Source: Bacteroidota bacterium (GTDB lineage: Bacteria > Bacteroidota > Bacteroidia > Flavobacteriales > Weeksellaceae). From it: a DNA stretch of 8,198 nucleotides. Below the pieces are notes generated by a model, which was given only the letters and a program-made list of their open reading frames with translations, was not told the DNA's origin and made no database searches. Positions 6,375 through 8,198 of the stretch are shown one piece after another. Position numbers and translations under genes: made by a program. How positions within the stretch are numbered: position 1 is the first letter of the stretch; each line of letters begins with the position of its first letter. Location: the NCBI GenBank assembly GCA_023388015.1, contig JAEWHB010000034.1, forward strand, positions 1 to 8,198, given 5' to 3'.

Positions 6375-6403
6375 CCTGACCCAACTCAGAACTCGCTACT
6401 CAT
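6359..6403. repeat. Two further heptamer-repeat blocks
   Basis: GAAGTTA (6359) and GAAATTA (6366) repeat the unit seen at 6253-6280. A second block follows with three in-phase units of another type: AACTCAG (6383), AACTCGC (6390) and TACTCAT (6397), the last overlapping the first base of the ABC gene's stop codon. The 7-bp period is the same as in the pth-lipoprotein gap, although the unit differs. No terminator hairpin was found after the ABC gene here. Confidence 0.55.
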
Positions 6404-8094
6404 TATAACTTCGGAATTGCCTCAATCAAATCTTTGGTGTATTGCGTGGTAGGATTTGCGTAAATTTCATCGGCATCGCCCAATTCTTTTGGTTGTCCGT
6501 ACTGCATCACCAAAAGCTGGTCGCTCATATATTTTACAACCGCCAAATCGTGTGAAATAAAAATATAAGTCAGTCCGAATTCTTCTTTGAGATCATTCAA
6601 TAAATTCAAAACCTGCGCTTGAACCGAAACATCCAAAGCCGAAACACTTTCGTCGCAAATGATGAATTTTGGATGGAGTGCCAGCGCTCTTGCAATCCCG
6701 ATTCTTTGGCGTTGTCCGCCGGAAAATTCATGCGGATATTTCTTTAAATCCGAACGGCTCAGCCCGACTTTTTCCAACAAATCGCCGGCTCTTTTGATTC
6801 TTTCTTTTTGGTTTTTCCCAATCGAATGAACTTTCATGGGCGAAGTCAAAATTTCGCTGATATTCATTCGCGGATTCAAACTCGAATAAGGATCTTGAAA
6901 GATAATCTGAATTTCCTTTCTCAACTTTCGGACTTCTCCTTTGGATAATTTTACAATATCTTTTCCGTGGTAAAAAATTTCGCCTTCGGTGGGTTTTTCC
7001 AGCAATAAAACCGTGCGGCTCAAAGTCGTTTTGCCGCTTCCCGATTCGCCGACCAATCCCATTGTTTCGCCTGGATACACTTTAAAACTTACATCGTCCA
7101 CCGCTTTAACCGAAACCTCTTCCTTCCCCAAAAGACTTGGTTTCGAATAAAAATATTTCGATAGATTTTTCACTTCCAGAATGGGTATCTGACTGTAAAT
7201 TTCTTGGTGAAAAGCTTGCCGTTCATCGGAAGTATAAATTTCAGATTGGTAATTTTCGTTCTTCAAATAATCAGCAATTGTGGGTAGATCTTTTTGTCGG
7301 ATGTCCAGTCTTGGACGACAGGAAATTAAACCTTTGGTATAGTTTTCTTTCGGGTTTTCAAAAATTTCTTGTACACTTCCTTTTTCGACAATTTCGCCTT
7401 GGTACATTACCACCACTTCGTCACAAACTTCCGCAATCACACCCAAATCGTGGGAAATAAAAATGCAGCTCAACCCGATTTCCCTTTGCAAATGCTTGAT
7501 TAGATCCAAAATCGTTCGTTGCACCGTCACATCGAGTGCTGTCGTAGGTTCATCGGCAATCAGGATTTTGGGATTGCAACTGATGGCCATGGCAATCATT
7601 ACTCTTTGTCTTTGTCCGCCGGAAAGTTCGTGCGGATAAGCCTTATAAATCCGTTCAGGATTGGGCAAAAGCACTTTTTCGAACAATTCAATTACTCGTT
7701 TTTTTGCCGCAGTTTTTTCCATTTTGAGATGCAGTCGAATAGCTTCTTCCACTTGTTCGCCGCAGCGAATGCTGGGATTGAGAGAAGTCATTGGTTCCTG
7801 AAAAATCATTCCGATTTCATTTCCTCGGTATTTTCTTTTTTGTTCAGGTGATAATTTCAGTAAATCAATGGTTTTCGAATCTGAATGAAATAAAATTTCA
7901 CTTTCGGACGGAATTTGTGCAGATTTCGGCAGAAGTCCCATTACAGCGAGTGAAGTAATGGATTTTCCCGAACCCGATTCGCCCACAACACCTACAATTT
8001 TTCCTTTCGGAATGGAAAACGAAACCTTTTTTAGGATTTCGTTGTTACCAAACCGAAGTGAAAGATTCTGTATATCGAGGATATTGGAGTTCAT
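6403..8094 (-). CDS. Tandem ABC ATPase of oligopeptide/dipeptide transporter type
   Basis: This 563-aa protein contains two complete ABC nucleotide-binding domains in one chain, equivalent to DppD plus DppF (the YejF/GsiA arrangement), and should drive a peptide or related solute importer at the inner face of the cytoplasmic membrane. NBD1 has Walker A GESGSGKS (38-45), Q-loop Gln99, signature LSGGQRQR (157-164), Walker B ILIADE (177-182) and H-loop His215. It is followed by an oligo_HPY-like tail (NPKENYTKGLISCRPRL). NBD2 has GESGSGKT (349-356), Gln400, FSGGQRQR (457-464), FIICDE (477-482) and His515, and ends in a short NPTTQYTKDLI tail. Both ATP sites look intact. The length suits fused members of the family. 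No permease or binding-protein gene lies in the window, so the substrate is unassigned. Its start is 104 bp from the right edge. Confidence 0.94.
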   Translation of the reverse strand: MNSNILDIQNLSLRFGNNEILKKVSFSIPKGKIVGVVGESGSGKSITSLAVMGLLPKSAQIPSESEILFHSDSKTIDLLKLSPEQKRKYRGNEIGMIFQEPMTSLNPSIRCGEQVEEAIRLHLKMEKTAAKKRVIELFEKVLLPNPERIYKAYPHELSGGQRQRVMIAMAISCNPKILIADEPTTALDVTVQRTILDLIKHLQREIGLSCIFISHDLGVIAEVCDEVVVMYQGEIVEKGSVQEIFENPKENYTKGLISCRPRLDIRQKDLPTIADYLKNENYQSEIYTSDERQAFHQEIYSQIPILEVKNLSKYFYSKPSLLGKEEVSVKAVDDVSFKVYPGETMGLVGESGSGKTTLSRTVLLLEKPTEGEIFYHGKDIVKLSKGEVRKLRKEIQIIFQDPYSSLNPRMNISEILTSPMKVHSIGKNQKERIKRAGDLLEKVGLSRSDLKKYPHEFSGGQRQRIGIARALALHPKFIICDESVSALDVSVQAQVLNLLNDLKEEFGLTYIFISHDLAVVKYMSDQLLVMQYGQPKELGDADEIYANPTTQYTKDLIEAIPKL

Positions 8095-8160
8095 TTTAAT
8101 TGAAATTATCTTTTGGAATTAGAGATTAATTAATTACAAATTAAAACAAAATTTACCTAT

Positions 8161-8190
8161 TTGTAAATCAGGGAAAAAATTCTATTTTTG
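8161..8190 (+). promoter_or_regulatory. Bacteroidota-type promoter pointing out of the window
   Basis: TTG (8161-8163), a 19-nt spacer and TATTTTTG (8183-8190) match the Bacteroidota consensus TTG-N19-TAnnTTTG without mismatch on the + strand. The predicted transcription start is near 8197, at the window edge, so it must serve a gene to the right, divergent from the ABC ATPase gene. The minus-strand promoter for the ABC gene is less clear in the same 104-bp AT-rich region. Confidence 0.7.
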
Positions 8191-8198
8191 CGTTAAAG

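Noticed and set aside
6652..6657. Walker B of the second NBD reads DES rather than DEP
   Set aside because: The catalytic Asp and Glu are kept; only the following Pro differs, a change that should be tolerated and does not suggest inactivation.
7137..7851. Open frames of 107 and 110 codons on the + strand opposite the ABC ATPase gene
   Set aside because: They are antisense to a gene with fully conserved motifs, have no family resemblance, and are rich in residues typical of shadow frames.

Overview
The window looks like ordinary chromosomal DNA of a Bacteroidota member, most likely class Flavobacteriia. The signs are two secreted proteins ending in type IX secretion (T9SS) sorting domains, Bacteroidota-type promoters (TTG, about 19 nt, TAnnTTTG), AT-rich leaders without a clear Shine-Dalgarno sequence, and low overall GC. 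I cannot name the genus. No phage, insertion sequence, CRISPR array, tRNA or rRNA was seen.

Left part, + strand: the C-terminal end of peptidyl-tRNA hydrolase (pth, cut by the left edge); a 164-bp gap with a degenerate 7-bp-period repeat and a GC-rich palindrome; a small rhodanese-domain lipoprotein; a 73-aa DUF3820 protein 18 nt further on; and a leucine-rich-repeat-like protein with a signal peptide and a T9SS-like C-terminus. The last gene appears to have its own promoter inside the 3' end of the DUF3820 gene. A hairpin terminator at about 2209-2238 separates it from the convergent minus-strand genes.

Right part, - strand, in transcription order from the right: a two-NBD oligopeptide-type ABC transporter ATPase (563 aa); a 155-bp gap with more heptamer repeats and a candidate promoter; nadD (NAD biosynthesis); 37 nt later a membrane-anchored regulator (signal peptide, TPRs, one TM helix, coiled coil, LuxR-type HTH) that starts with TTG; a 139-bp gap with an 11-bp-spaced motif; and a large T9SS-sorted secreted protein that is probably a seven-bladed beta-propeller. 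At the extreme right a near-perfect promoter points rightward to a gene outside the window.

The genes do not form one pathway. pth and nadD are housekeeping, the ABC ATPase serves peptide uptake, and the two T9SS proteins are secreted or surface proteins of unknown function. The TPR-HTH protein is the only regulator. A link between it and the neighbouring T9SS gene is only a hypothesis from position. I found no clearly new multi-gene system. The most interesting signal is the set of degenerate heptamer arrays in two of the intergenic regions.
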